Source of the DNA: Microbispora amethystogenes
GTDB lineage: Bacteria > Actinomycetota > Actinomycetes > Streptosporangiales > Streptosporangiaceae
Direction of reading: 5' to 3'
Length of the DNA stretch: 64,000 nucleotides
Assembly: GCF_016863015.1 (NCBI RefSeq)
Contig: NZ_BOOB01000024.1
Coordinates: 112,260-176,259, forward strand
Shown piece after piece: positions 6,660 to 15,248 of this stretch. Each line of letters opens with the position of its first letter. The first letter of the stretch is position 1. The notes beneath the pieces are model-generated. The model did not search any database. It saw only the letters and a list, made by a program, of their open reading frames with translations, and was not told the origin of the DNA. Position numbers and translations under genes: made by a program.

Positions 6660-9545
6660 CTAGACCCCGGCGCCGGCGCGCTGGAGCTGCCTGCGGGAGG
6701 TGACGCCGAGCTTGCCGAAGATGTTGCGCAGGTGCCATTCGACCGTGCGCGGGCTGATGAAGATGCGGGCGCCTATCTCGGTGTTGGTCATGCCGTCGCG
6801 GACAAGCCGGACGATCTGGGCCTCCTGCGCGGTGAGCTCGCCGGCGGCCTCGGCGGTGCGCTTCCGGGCCTGCTCGCCGGTGGCCAGCAGCTCGCGTGCG
6901 GCCCGCTCGGCGAAGGCCTCCATGCCTATGGCGGTGAACGCCTCATGGGCGGTGCGCAGGTGCTCACGGGCGTCGCGCTGGCGACGCTCCCGGCGCAGCC
7001 ATTCGCCGTAGAGGAGATGAGCGCGGGCCAGCTCGCCCCGGATCGCGGTCCGGCCGAGCCGGTCGACCGCCTCACGGTAGTGCTCTTCGGCCTCCGCGTC
7101 CGTGCTGACGAGCGCCCGCGACCGCGCCTCGACGCCCAGCGCCCAGTCCGTGCCGCTGGGCCGGGTCAGTTCGCCGAGCCGCTCGAAGGCGTCGGCGGCC
7201 CGCCCCGGCGCGCCGCTGCGGGCGGCCGCCTCGACACACTCCACGAGAGCCCAGCCCACCGCGGCGCTCGTCTCCCTCCGCGGATGGCCGACGACGTCGG
7301 CCGTCGCGCGCAGAGCCTCCTCGTACCGGCCGAGACCATTGCAGAGCAACGCCTTCGACCACCCGGCGACGAGCAGCGCGCTCCCTTCGCCCCGGCGCCT
7401 CGCCTCCGCGACCACCGTCCTCACCAGCGCGGCGTGGTCCGCCTCGCGTCCGCTCCAGGCGGCCAGGTGCAGGTCGCTGTAGGGCGGATAGGAGATCCCG
7501 ACGGCCTCCGAGACCGCCTTCACCTCCTCGGCCAGCGCGGCGGCCGCGCTCAGCTCCCCCGAGAACGCGTCCACGGCTATGCGTGCGGTCAACGCGAGGG
7601 GAAGCGCCGTGGCCTGGCCGCTCTCCCTGGCGAGCCGGACGTGCCGGGTGACGAGCCGGTCCCAGGCCTCGCCGTCCCACAACGCCGCGGCCGCCACGCC
7701 GGCCAGCCAGAGCCAGCCGAGCCCCTCCTCCGAGGACAGGCCGGGGGATTCGAAGGCCTCCAGCGCCGGCCTCAGTTCCGGCGCCCCGGCGGCCTGGCCT
7801 TCGGTGATCAGCACGGTCAGGCCGTTCAGCAGCAGATCGGCGGGGCGGGCGGCGTGTGTCACTTCCGCCGTCACGAAGGCCGCCCGCGCGGCCTCGGCCG
7901 CTTCGAGCTGGCCGCAACCGGTGGCCAGGGGACCGGCGAACAGCCCGGCGCTGATCGCCTCCAGGTACGTCTCGCGGGCGAGCGGCACGTCATGCGGCTC
8001 AAGCTGCCGCGCGGCCCGGAGCAGCAGCCCGGGAGCGTCGGCGCCGCGGTCCGTGGCGAAGGCGATCTGGGCGCGCAGCAGGTCGGCCTGGCCACGCCGG
8101 AACCCGTCGAGCGGGCCCGCCTCCGCGACGGACAGCAGCCTCAGCGCGGCGCCGGGCGTTCCGGCGCGATGGGTCGCCCGCGCGGCGGCCAGCGCGCGCT
8201 CCTGGCGGCGGGCCGGATCAGGGGTCAGCTCGACCGCCCGCGCCAGGAACGCCGCGGCCGCCGCGAGCCCGCCCCTGGCCCGCGCCCGATCGGCCGAGCG
8301 CACGAGCTGCGCCGCGACGTCCTCCGACGGGCCCCGCGTGCCCTGCGCCGCGTGCCAGGCACGCCGGTCGGGATCGGCCCGCGGATCGGTGGCCTCCGCC
8401 AGCGCCAGGTGCGCGCGGCACCGCTCCTCCGGCGAGGCCGCCCAGTACACGGCCGAACGCACCAGCGGATGGCGGAAACGCACCTGGTCGTCGATCTGCA
8501 CCAGCCCGGCGGCGATGGCGGGCGTCACCGCCTCGATCCCGACGGCGAGCCGGTCCGCCGCGCGCCACAGCAGGCCCGGGTCACCGCCCGGCTCGGCGGC
8601 CGCCACCAGCAGCAGCCGCCGCGTACGCGACGGGAGCGACAGGACGCGCCGCTGGTAGAGCTCCTGAAGCCGGCCCGTGAGGGCCCGCGTGCCCGGCAGG
8701 CCGAACCCGCCCGCGAGGTCGGCCGGGGTGGAGTCCTTCGCCAGCTCCAGCAGCGCCAGCGGGTTGCCCCGCGTCTCGGCGACGATCCGGTCGAGTGCCC
8801 GCCCGTCCCACGGCCCGGGGAGCACCGAGCGCAGCAGCGCCCGCGCCTCGCCCTCGGGCAGGCCGGTCACCGTCAGCTCCGGCAGGCCGGTGACCGGCGG
8901 CTCCGGCAGGCCCGGCACGTCCGGCGTCTCGTCCGGCACCCGGGTGGCGAAGCACATCGCCACCGATTCGGCCCGCAGGCGGCGCGCGGCGAACGCCAGG
9001 GCCTGCACGGACGCCTGGTCGAGCCACTGCGCGTCGTCCACCAGGCAGAGCAGCGGCTGGTCCCGGGCGGCCTCGGCCAGCAGGCCGAGCGTGGCCAGAC
9101 CGACGAGGAAGCGATCGGGCGCCTGCCCCGCGCTCAGCCCGCAGGCCGCGCGCAACGCGCCGGCCTGCGGCGAGGGAAGACGCGCGAGGCCGTCCGTCAT
9201 CGGCGCGCACAACTGGTGCAGCCCGGCGAAGGCCAGCTCCATCTCGGACTGCACACCCGCGACGCGGACGACGCGAAACCCCCGCGCCCGCGCGGCGAGG
9301 TCGTCCAGCAACGCCGTCTTGCCCACTCCCGCCTCGCCACGCAGCACGAGCGCGCGGCTCTGACCACTCCGTACGTCGTCGAGCAGCCCGCCGAGCCGCT
9401 CGCGCTCGGCGGCCCGTCCCCGCAACACCGCCGTCACCCGCCCGCGGACAGGGCGGACGGCGTCGAGGCGCCAAGTGGCACGGGCCCGGCTGCGGCCAGC
9501 GGAATCACGACCGGTCTTCGGAGGCACGTCATTTTCATGATCCAT
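6660..9545 (-). CDS. Large LuxR-family AAA-ATPase transcriptional regulator
   Basis: About 961 residues in the MalT/LAL architecture. An N-terminal AAA module carries Walker A GEAGVGKTALL and Walker B LLCLVDDAQWLD; a long helical TPR-like middle (A-x-x-F-L-x-R-A-V-E-L-T-P repeats) is followed by a C-terminal LuxR helix-turn-helix (LTAQEAQIVRLVRDGMTNTEIGARIFISPRTVEWHLRNIF). The ATG at 9545 is chosen because a promoter-like element lies 35-60 nt upstream; GTG 9437 would give 925 residues, equal to the neighbouring paralog. LAL regulators bind ATP and an inducer, then activate nearby operons; the hydrolase pair just downstream is the obvious candidate. Confidence 0.85.
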   Translation of the reverse strand: MDHENDVPPKTGRDSAGRSRARATWRLDAVRPVRGRVTAVLRGRAAERERLGGLLDDVRSGQSRALVLRGEAGVGKTALLDDLAARARGFRVVRVAGVQSEMELAFAGLHQLCAPMTDGLARLPSPQAGALRAACGLSAGQAPDRFLVGLATLGLLAEAARDQPLLCLVDDAQWLDQASVQALAFAARRLRAESVAMCFATRVPDETPDVPGLPEPPVTGLPELTVTGLPEGEARALLRSVLPGPWDGRALDRIVAETRGNPLALLELAKDSTPADLAGGFGLPGTRALTGRLQELYQRRVLSLPSRTRRLLLVAAAEPGGDPGLLWRAADRLAVGIEAVTPAIAAGLVQIDDQVRFRHPLVRSAVYWAASPEERCRAHLALAEATDPRADPDRRAWHAAQGTRGPSEDVAAQLVRSADRARARGGLAAAAAFLARAVELTPDPARRQERALAAARATHRAGTPGAALRLLSVAEAGPLDGFRRGQADLLRAQIAFATDRGADAPGLLLRAARQLEPHDVPLARETYLEAISAGLFAGPLATGCGQLEAAEAARAAFVTAEVTHAARPADLLLNGLTVLITEGQAAGAPELRPALEAFESPGLSSEEGLGWLWLAGVAAAALWDGEAWDRLVTRHVRLARESGQATALPLALTARIAVDAFSGELSAAAALAEEVKAVSEAVGISYPPYSDLHLAAWSGREADHAALVRTVVAEARRRGEGSALLVAGWSKALLCNGLGRYEEALRATADVVGHPRRETSAAVGWALVECVEAAARSGAPGRAADAFERLGELTRPSGTDWALGVEARSRALVSTDAEAEEHYREAVDRLGRTAIRGELARAHLLYGEWLRRERRQRDAREHLRTAHEAFTAIGMEAFAERAARELLATGEQARKRTAEAAGELTAQEAQIVRLVRDGMTNTEIGARIFISPRTVEWHLRNIFGKLGVTSRRQLQRAGAGV

Positions 9546-9579
9546 CTCTCGGCACGGTTCTGATCGACTCGTGCACTTG

Positions 9580-9607
9580 GACCATGCGGCCCTGCGGATC
9601 TGTGACA
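9580..9607 (-). promoter_or_regulatory. ECF41-type promoter candidate for the LuxR regulator
   Basis: On the minus strand TGTCACA (9601-9607) is followed after 17 nt by GGTC (9580-9583). This is close to the TGTCACA-N16-CGTC element known for ECF41 sigma factors and matches elements upstream of 13724, 15072 and 16890. Confidence 0.5.
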
Positions 9608-9643
9608 CCCGTCCGTCACGTCGCCTCCGCCCGCCGGCGGCGG

Positions 9644-12421
9644 TCAGGCTGTGACGCCCACGCCTTCGAGCAGCGCGGCGCCGATCTGCCTGCGGGACGC
9701 GATGCCGAGCTTCGCGAAGATCTTCCGCAGGTGCCATTCGACGGTGTGCGGGCTGATGAAGAGCTGCGCGCCGATCTCGGGGTTCGTCAGCCCGTCCCGG
9801 GCCAGGCGCGCTATCTGGGCCTCCTGGGCGGTGAGGGTGGGGCGCGCTTCGGCGCTGCGCCTGCGTACCGTCTCACCGGTGGCCTGGAGCTCGCGCCGGG
9901 CGCGTTCGGCGAACGCCTCGGCCCCCATGTCGCTGAGCATCTCGTACGCGATGCCCAGTTGCTCGCGTGCGTCGAGGCGGCGGTTCTCGCGGCGCAGCCA
10001 CTCGCCGTACAGCAGCCGGGTGCGGGCGAGCGTCGTGCGGACCTCGGTGCGGCCGAGCCGCTCGATCGCCTCGCGGTAGAGGGCGTCGGCGTCCGCTCCG
10101 TCGCTCACCTGGGCACGCACGCACGCCGAGGTGCCGAGGGCCCAGTCGGTGCCACTGGCCCGTGCCATCTCGTCGAGCCGCCACGCGACCTCGGCGGCCC
10201 TGGCCCGCCGTCCGCTCCGGACGGCGGCCTCGACGAGCTCGGCCGTGGACCTGATGGCCGTCCCGCCGAGCTGCCGCGGGTGCTCGAATGCTCGCTCGGC
10301 CGCTACGTAGGCCTCCTCGTAGCGGCCCAGGCCGTTGCAGAGCACCGCGCTCGCCCATGCGGTGGCGGTCAGCACCTTGCCCTCCCCCTGGATGGCCGGG
10401 TCCCGCGTGATCGCTTCGCTGACCTGACGCGTCGCGGCTTCCCGGCCCCTCCACGGCTCGAGTATCAGGGCCGCGTACTGGGCCAGGTAGCGGCTGCCCG
10501 TCACCTCCCCGATCGTCACCGCCTCGGCGACCAGCGCGTCGGCCAGGGCGAACTCCCCGGCGAGGACCCTGTTCGACACGAGCATGTGGAGAGCTGAGGG
10601 CAGCACCGATAACGCGCCCGCCTCGCGCGCGAGGTCGGCCAGTCGCGCGGAGAGCACGGACCAGCTGTCGAAGTCCCAGACGTTGTGGGCCATGCGGGAC
10701 GCGAACGGGAGCCAGCCGAGGCCCTCCTCCCTGGAGACCTCTTCGGCGCGGAAGGCGGCGAGGGCCTGCTGCACCATCGGCGCGCCCGCGGCGTACCCTT
10801 CGGTGAGCGCCACGGCCACGCCGTTCAGGAGCAGATCGTTGCGTTCCGGCGGCGGCCCCGGCGGTGCGGCGAGCGTCGCCTCGGCGACGTCCACCACCTG
10901 GGCGCCGCTCGGCAGCCGGCCCGCGTTCATGGCCGCGTTCAGCACGTCACGGTAGGTCTCACGGGCCAGCCCGGCGTCGAGCGGCGCCAGGCGCCTGCCG
11001 GCTCGGAGCAGCAGCGGCATCGCGGCGCCGGCGCTCTTGGAGGCGAACGCGATCTGACCGCGCAGCAGGCCGGCCTGGGCCAGTTCGCGTTCGTCCAGAG
11101 GGCTGAGCTCGGCCGCGTCCAGCAATTCGAGCGCGGCGTCGTACCCGCCGGCCCGATACTTGGCCCGCGCCGCCGCCAGCGCCCTGGCGCCGCGGCGTAC
11201 GGGATCGGGGGTCAGCTCGGCCGCCCGCTCGTGGAACGCGGCCGCCGCGGCGACCCCGCCGCGCGCCTGCGCCCGATCGGCGCAGCGCTCCAGCTCGGCG
11301 GCCACCGCCTCGTCGGGGCCGGCCGTCGCGTTGGCGAGATGCCACGCCCGGCGGTCGGGATCCGATCGGGGATCGGTCGCGTCGGCCAGCGCGCGGTGGA
11401 CGTCCTGCCGGTCCTGCGGGGCCGCGACACGATAGGCCGCCGAGCGCAGAAGGGGATGACGGAAACGCACCCGGGTCCCGATGGTGATCAGCCCGGCCGC
11501 TTCGGCCGGCGCGGCGGCGTCCGGTTCGATGCCCAGCAGCTCCGCCGCGCGCGTCAGCAGGGTCACGTCGCCGACCGGCTCGGCCGCCGCGACGAGCAGC
11601 AGCCGCTGCGTCTCGGCCGGCAACGACCGGACCCGCCGCAGGAAGCTCTGCTCGATCTGCCTTGCCAGCGGCCGCGCGTCGGGCCGCCCGAATCCACCCG
11701 CCAGCTCCGCCGGCGTCAGTCCCCGGGGCAGTTCGAGCAGAGCCAGCGGGTTTCCCTGCGTCTCGGCGACGATCCGGTCCCGGACCTGCTCGTCGAGTCG
11801 CCCGGGAGTCACGGAGTCCAGCAGGGCGCGGGCGTCGCCGTCGCTCAACCGTCCCACGCCGAGCTGCGGCAGCCCTCTCAGCTCCTGTTCGAGGTGGTGC
11901 TCGCGCACCGCGAACACCAGCCCGATCGGCTCCGCGAGCAGGCGCCGCGCGACGAACGCGAGAATCTGCGCGGAGACGTCGTCAAGCCACTGGGCGTCGT
12001 CGACGAGGCAGACCAGCGGTCCCTTCCCGGCCACGTCGGCGAGCAGGCCGAGCACCGCGAGCCCGACCAGGAAGCGGTCCGGTGGAGGTCCCGCGCTCAG
12101 GCCGAACACCGTGCCGAGCGCGTCGCGCTGCGGGCCCGGCAGATGACCGAGGCGGTCCAGGAACGGGGCGCACAGCTGATGCAGACCGCCGAAGGCCAGC
12201 TCCATCTCGGACTCGACGCCCGCCACCCTGGCTGTCCGGCAGCCGGACGCGCTGTCCCGCGCGTAGTCCAGCAGCGCCGTCTTGCCGATGCCGGCCTCGC
12301 CGCGCACGACCAGAACCGAGCTGCGGCCGGCCTGCACCGTCGCCACGAGCCGGTCCAGCGTCTCGCACTCCGTCCGCCGCCCACGCAGCCGAGACTCGGA
12401 ACCGTCGCTTGCCATGGGCAC
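9644..12421 (-). CDS. Large LuxR-family AAA-ATPase transcriptional regulator (paralog)
   Basis: A 925-residue paralog of the preceding regulator with the same order: Walker A GEAGIGKTALLDYA (about 43-56), Walker B LVCLVDDAQWLD, a helical repeat region including LERCADRAQARGG and ERAAELTPDP, and a C-terminal LuxR helix-turn-helix (LTAQEAQIARLARDGLTNPEIGAQLFISPHTVEWHLRKIFAKLG). The start is GTG 12421 with an ATG two codons later (12415). It is tandem with the 6660-9545 gene, and with the 2338-3086 remnant makes three copies in 10 kb, pointing to local duplication. Its upstream region has no ECF41-type element but carries three 16-bp tandem repeats. Confidence 0.87.
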   Translation of the reverse strand: MPMASDGSESRLRGRRTECETLDRLVATVQAGRSSVLVVRGEAGIGKTALLDYARDSASGCRTARVAGVESEMELAFGGLHQLCAPFLDRLGHLPGPQRDALGTVFGLSAGPPPDRFLVGLAVLGLLADVAGKGPLVCLVDDAQWLDDVSAQILAFVARRLLAEPIGLVFAVREHHLEQELRGLPQLGVGRLSDGDARALLDSVTPGRLDEQVRDRIVAETQGNPLALLELPRGLTPAELAGGFGRPDARPLARQIEQSFLRRVRSLPAETQRLLLVAAAEPVGDVTLLTRAAELLGIEPDAAAPAEAAGLITIGTRVRFRHPLLRSAAYRVAAPQDRQDVHRALADATDPRSDPDRRAWHLANATAGPDEAVAAELERCADRAQARGGVAAAAAFHERAAELTPDPVRRGARALAAARAKYRAGGYDAALELLDAAELSPLDERELAQAGLLRGQIAFASKSAGAAMPLLLRAGRRLAPLDAGLARETYRDVLNAAMNAGRLPSGAQVVDVAEATLAAPPGPPPERNDLLLNGVAVALTEGYAAGAPMVQQALAAFRAEEVSREEGLGWLPFASRMAHNVWDFDSWSVLSARLADLAREAGALSVLPSALHMLVSNRVLAGEFALADALVAEAVTIGEVTGSRYLAQYAALILEPWRGREAATRQVSEAITRDPAIQGEGKVLTATAWASAVLCNGLGRYEEAYVAAERAFEHPRQLGGTAIRSTAELVEAAVRSGRRARAAEVAWRLDEMARASGTDWALGTSACVRAQVSDGADADALYREAIERLGRTEVRTTLARTRLLYGEWLRRENRRLDAREQLGIAYEMLSDMGAEAFAERARRELQATGETVRRRSAEARPTLTAQEAQIARLARDGLTNPEIGAQLFISPHTVEWHLRKIFAKLGIASRRQIGAALLEGVGVTA

Positions 12422-12451
12422 CGCCCCGCCGACCCTTCACCCGTTCACCGC

Positions 12452-12499
12452 CGACCGCCGTACGTGCCGACCGCTGTACGTGCCGACCGCCGAACGTCG
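12452..12499. repeat. Three 16-bp tandem direct repeats upstream of the LuxR gene
   Basis: Units CGACCGCCGTACGTGC (12452-12467), CGACCGCTGTACGTGC (12468-12483) and CGACCGCCGAACGTCG (12484-12499) are contiguous. They lie 30-80 nt upstream of the regulator start at 12421 and downstream of the small gene ending at 12576, so they look like clustered regulator sites. Confidence 0.6.
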
Positions 12500-12575
12500 G
12501 AGGCCACTGGCACCACACCTCGGATCGACGCGCAGCCTACCTTTCCGCTCTCAACCCCGACAATCAACCCGACGA

Positions 12576-12815
12576 TCAACGTCGGCCGTCGCCGGGATCA
12601 CCCGGGTGGGGGCCGTTCTCCAGCACCTCGACCGCGTCGAGGAGACCTCGCAAGGCGATCTCCTCACGTTCGGCGTCGGTCGGGTCGAACTGCCAGTCGG
12701 CGACGGGCAGGGCGGCGGCCTCCGCGGGACGGCTCCACTCGACCTCGACCACCTCCGCCTCGACCTCGATCTGGAGTTCGTGCAGGAAGCCGTGCTCGCC
12801 GCTCGGAGCGCTCAT
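12576..12815 (-). CDS. Small acidic protein of unknown function
   Basis: A 79-residue protein whose ATG at 12815 has a perfect GGAGG 5 nt upstream, which decides this start over longer frames. It is strongly acidic in its first half (ELQIEVEAEVVEVEW, about 15-29) and ends in a Gly/Pro/Asp tail (NGPHPGDPGDGRR). No signal peptide, cysteines or recognised domain. It reads towards the LuxR regulator and may be the first gene of that unit or stand alone. I do not recognise the family. Confidence 0.6.
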   Translation of the reverse strand: MSAPSGEHGFLHELQIEVEAEVVEVEWSRPAEAAALPVADWQFDPTDAEREEIALRGLLDAVEVLENGPHPGDPGDGRR

Positions 12816-12968
12816 CAATCCTCCATACGTGTGCTCTGGCCGTGTGATCTGGAGGGGGCGAGGCGGTCCCCGGCGGGGCGGCCGGCGCGCGGGCGGGCCG
12901 GGCGTCCCGCACCGGCCGCCCGCACCAGGCATCCCACACACCGGGGGATCGGCGCCGTCTGCCCCGGG

Positions 12969-13724
12969 CTACTTTCCGGCGGTGGCGCTGCCGAGCCAGT
13001 CCAGGTAGCGGATCGTGCCGAGGGTGGCGTCGTCGATCGGCACCAGCGAACGCTCGCTCAGCTCACTGCCGAAGTAACGCGCGTGCGGGTCGGTGACCAC
13101 CTCGCGCGGGTCGCCCCAGGCGGCGAGCGCCTGGCGGAAGAACTCGTCCATCCGGAACTGCTCGGGCCCGGCGATCTCCACCCTGCCGTTCAGCGGCGCC
13201 CCCACCGCGGTCCGGCCGACCGCCTTGGCGACGTCGTCGCCCGCGATGGGCTGGAAGAGCACGGGAGCCATGTGCACCTCGCCGTCCACCGTGCCCTCGT
13301 CGGCGATGCCGCGGGCGAACTCGAAGAACTGGGTCGAGTGCACGAGCGAGAACGGGATCCCCGACTTCTCGATCAGCTGCTCCTGCGCGATCTTCGCGGC
13401 GAAGTAGCCGTTGTCCGGCATCCGTTCCGTTCCCACGATCGACACCGCGACGTGGTGACCCACGCCCGCCTTCGCCTCCGCCGCGAGCAGGTTGCCCGTG
13501 GAGGTCTCGAAGAACTTCAGCACCGCGGCCCGCTCGAACGACGGGGAGTTCGAGACGTCGACCACCACCTGGGCGCCCGTCAGCACCTCGGCCAGTCCTT
13601 CGCCGGTCAGCGTGTCGACGCCGGTGTTCGGCGATGCGGCCACCGCCTCGTGGCCGTGCTCGGTCAGCTTCGTCACGAGCTTCGAGCCGATCAGGCCGGT
13701 TCCGCCGATCACCACGATCTTCAT
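12969..13724 (-). CDS. NmrA/SDR-type NAD(P)-binding oxidoreductase
   Basis: A 251-residue atypical short-chain dehydrogenase. It begins MKIVVIGGTGLIGSKLV with the G-x-x-G-x-x-G dinucleotide motif, continues VVVDVSNSPSFE and VSIVGTERMPDNGYFAAK(I)AQEQLIEKSGIPFSLVHSTQFFEF, and has the C-terminal FRQALAAWGD region. There is no classical Y-x-x-x-K pair except Y-F-A-A-K. The ATG at 13724 has AAAGGGA upstream. It is about half identical to the gene at 15249-15983. This is the 'oxidoreductase/epimerase' class encoded beside ECF41 sigma factors, and an ECF41-type promoter element lies about 55-80 nt upstream. Confidence 0.85.
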   Translation of the reverse strand: MKIVVIGGTGLIGSKLVTKLTEHGHEAVAASPNTGVDTLTGEGLAEVLTGAQVVVDVSNSPSFERAAVLKFFETSTGNLLAAEAKAGVGHHVAVSIVGTERMPDNGYFAAKIAQEQLIEKSGIPFSLVHSTQFFEFARGIADEGTVDGEVHMAPVLFQPIAGDDVAKAVGRTAVGAPLNGRVEIAGPEQFRMDEFFRQALAAWGDPREVVTDPHARYFGSELSERSLVPIDDATLGTIRYLDWLGSATAGK

Positions 13725-13778
13725 GCCGTTCCCTTTCCGTACGCCGGGCCACCTCGTCGCGACCCGGTCGCCAGCTAA

Positions 13779-13805
13779 GACCGGACAGGCTCCCGGCTTG
13801 TGACG
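13779..13805 (-). promoter_or_regulatory. ECF41-type promoter candidate for the NmrA gene
   Basis: Minus strand: CGTCACA (13799-13805), a 16-nt spacer, then GGTC (13779-13782). Spacer length and both boxes match the element upstream of the truncated third NmrA copy at 16890, and the flanking sequences are also similar, indicating a duplicated promoter. Confidence 0.6.
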
Positions 13806-13839
13806 GCCGCCGCGGAATTCTTCTGAGGCGTGGCGTACG

Positions 13840-15072
13840 TCACGGGAGACGGACCCGCTCGCGGTTCCCACGACGCGCCCCGGCGGCCGTCCAGATCGTG
13901 ACGGCGACCAGCAGGACGCAGACGGCCGCGATCGCCCCGACCACGGCGGCCACGCCGATCCAGGGCGTCGCGAGCGGCAGCGACAGGACGACGGCGGCGC
14001 ACCCCAGCACCGCGGTGGACGAAATGACGGGTTCCGCGACGACGAGCACGTGCACCGCCAGCAGCAGGGCGAGATACAGACCCACCGGCACGGCGACCGC
14101 GTAACCGAGTGCCGCCCCCGGCACCACGCTGTCGTGCCCGCCCTGCTCCACCGCCACCTCCAGCCCGGCGCCGAGGGCGGCCAGGGCGGCGAATATGCCG
14201 TAGTGGCCGTATCCCCACAGGTAGGACCGGTGACGACGGTCGGTGAGACCGTCTCCCGCCGGGCCGAGGAAGTAGAGCCACCACAGAGCGAACAGCAGGG
14301 CGAGACCGGCGCCGGCGATCACGAGGAACGGGCCGCCGACCTCGCCCGCCTTGAGCGCCCTGCCGACCCCTCTGCTCGCGGCCAGCACACTCTCACCGAG
14401 CAGGATGATCGTGAACAGGCCGTAGCGCTCGGCGATGTGGTGGGGGTGCCAGTTGGTGGCCCTGGCCCGCTCCGCCCACCCCGGCACCGCGAGCTCCAGG
14501 GCGGCCAGGCAGGCGAAGAACGGCAGGTCGGACGACGGGGGCAGGACTCCCGTCTCTACGAGGGCGAGCCGTGCCAGCCAGCCCGCCTGCAGGGCGGTGA
14601 TGCCTCCGGCGTAGCGGAGCGCGGTGCGGCGCCCCGCCGGGTCTTCGAGACCGGCCCGCAGCCACTGGGCGACGAGCCCGATCCTCATGACGAGGTAGCC
14701 GAGTGTGATGATCCCGTAGTCGGAACGGCTTCCCGCGGCGGGCACGCCGGCGGCGAGGACCAGCACGCCGGCCATCTGCACCATGGTCAGCAGCCGGTAG
14801 GCGACGTCGTCGGTGTCGTAGGACGAGGCGAACCACGTGAAGTTCATCCACGCCCACCAGATCGCGAAGAACACCTGGAGGAACGGCACCACACCGGCCG
14901 GGCCGTGACCGGCGGCGACGTCGTGCGCGAACTGGGCGGTGACGGCCGCGACCGCGACCACGAAGGTGAGGTCGAAGAGCAGTTCGAGCTGGCTCGCGGC
15001 GCGGTGCGGCTCGTCCACGGCGCGAGCGCTCATCCGGACCCGGATCTGGATCGTGGTGCCTGCTGGCGGCAA
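13840..15072 (-). CDS. LtrA-like (low temperature requirement A) membrane protein
   Basis: A 410-residue integral membrane protein with about 11-12 hydrophobic segments. It carries the family signatures DEPHRAASQLELLFDLTFVVAVA near the N-terminus, FFAIWWAWMNFTWFASSYDTDD, and H-H-I-A-E-R-Y-G-L-F-T-I-I-L-L-G-E-S. The biochemical role of LtrA proteins is not established; the name comes from a Listeria cold-growth phenotype. The TTG start at 15072 is preferred because AGGAG lies 7 nt upstream; the ATG at 15033 lacks one. An ECF41-type element upstream places it with the NmrA genes in the same presumed regulon. Confidence 0.85.
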   Translation of the reverse strand: MPPAGTTIQIRVRMSARAVDEPHRAASQLELLFDLTFVVAVAAVTAQFAHDVAAGHGPAGVVPFLQVFFAIWWAWMNFTWFASSYDTDDVAYRLLTMVQMAGVLVLAAGVPAAGSRSDYGIITLGYLVMRIGLVAQWLRAGLEDPAGRRTALRYAGGITALQAGWLARLALVETGVLPPSSDLPFFACLAALELAVPGWAERARATNWHPHHIAERYGLFTIILLGESVLAASRGVGRALKAGEVGGPFLVIAGAGLALLFALWWLYFLGPAGDGLTDRRHRSYLWGYGHYGIFAALAALGAGLEVAVEQGGHDSVVPGAALGYAVAVPVGLYLALLLAVHVLVVAEPVISSTAVLGCAAVVLSLPLATPWIGVAAVVGAIAAVCVLLVAVTIWTAAGARRGNRERVRLP

Positions 15073-15112
15073 GGTCGTGCTCCTGTCTTCGCGACGTACG
15101 GGCCGTCTCGAA

Positions 15113-15139
15113 GACAGGGCGGCGTGCCGGTTCGTGACA
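15113..15139 (-). promoter_or_regulatory. ECF41-type promoter candidate for the LtrA-like gene
   Basis: Minus strand: TGTCACG (15133-15139), 16 nt, then TGTC (15113-15116), ending about 40 nt before the TTG start. It has the same spacer as the elements at 13779-13805 and 16943-16969. Confidence 0.55.
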
Positions 15140-15248
15140 ACGCGGCTCGTGAGAACGCGGCATGAGGCCGCGTGCTCGCCGTCGGAGGCATGGGCCCCGG
15201 GGGAGCCGGCACCGGCGGTGGTACGTCCGCGGCCGGGGCCCGGCTCGG

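Noticed and set aside
6732..9563. Long + strand open frame (about 940 codons) opposite the LuxR regulator
   Set aside because: It is antisense to a clearly recognisable AAA/LuxR protein; high G+C leaves few stop codons and the translation shows only Arg/Gly/Pro-rich sequence.
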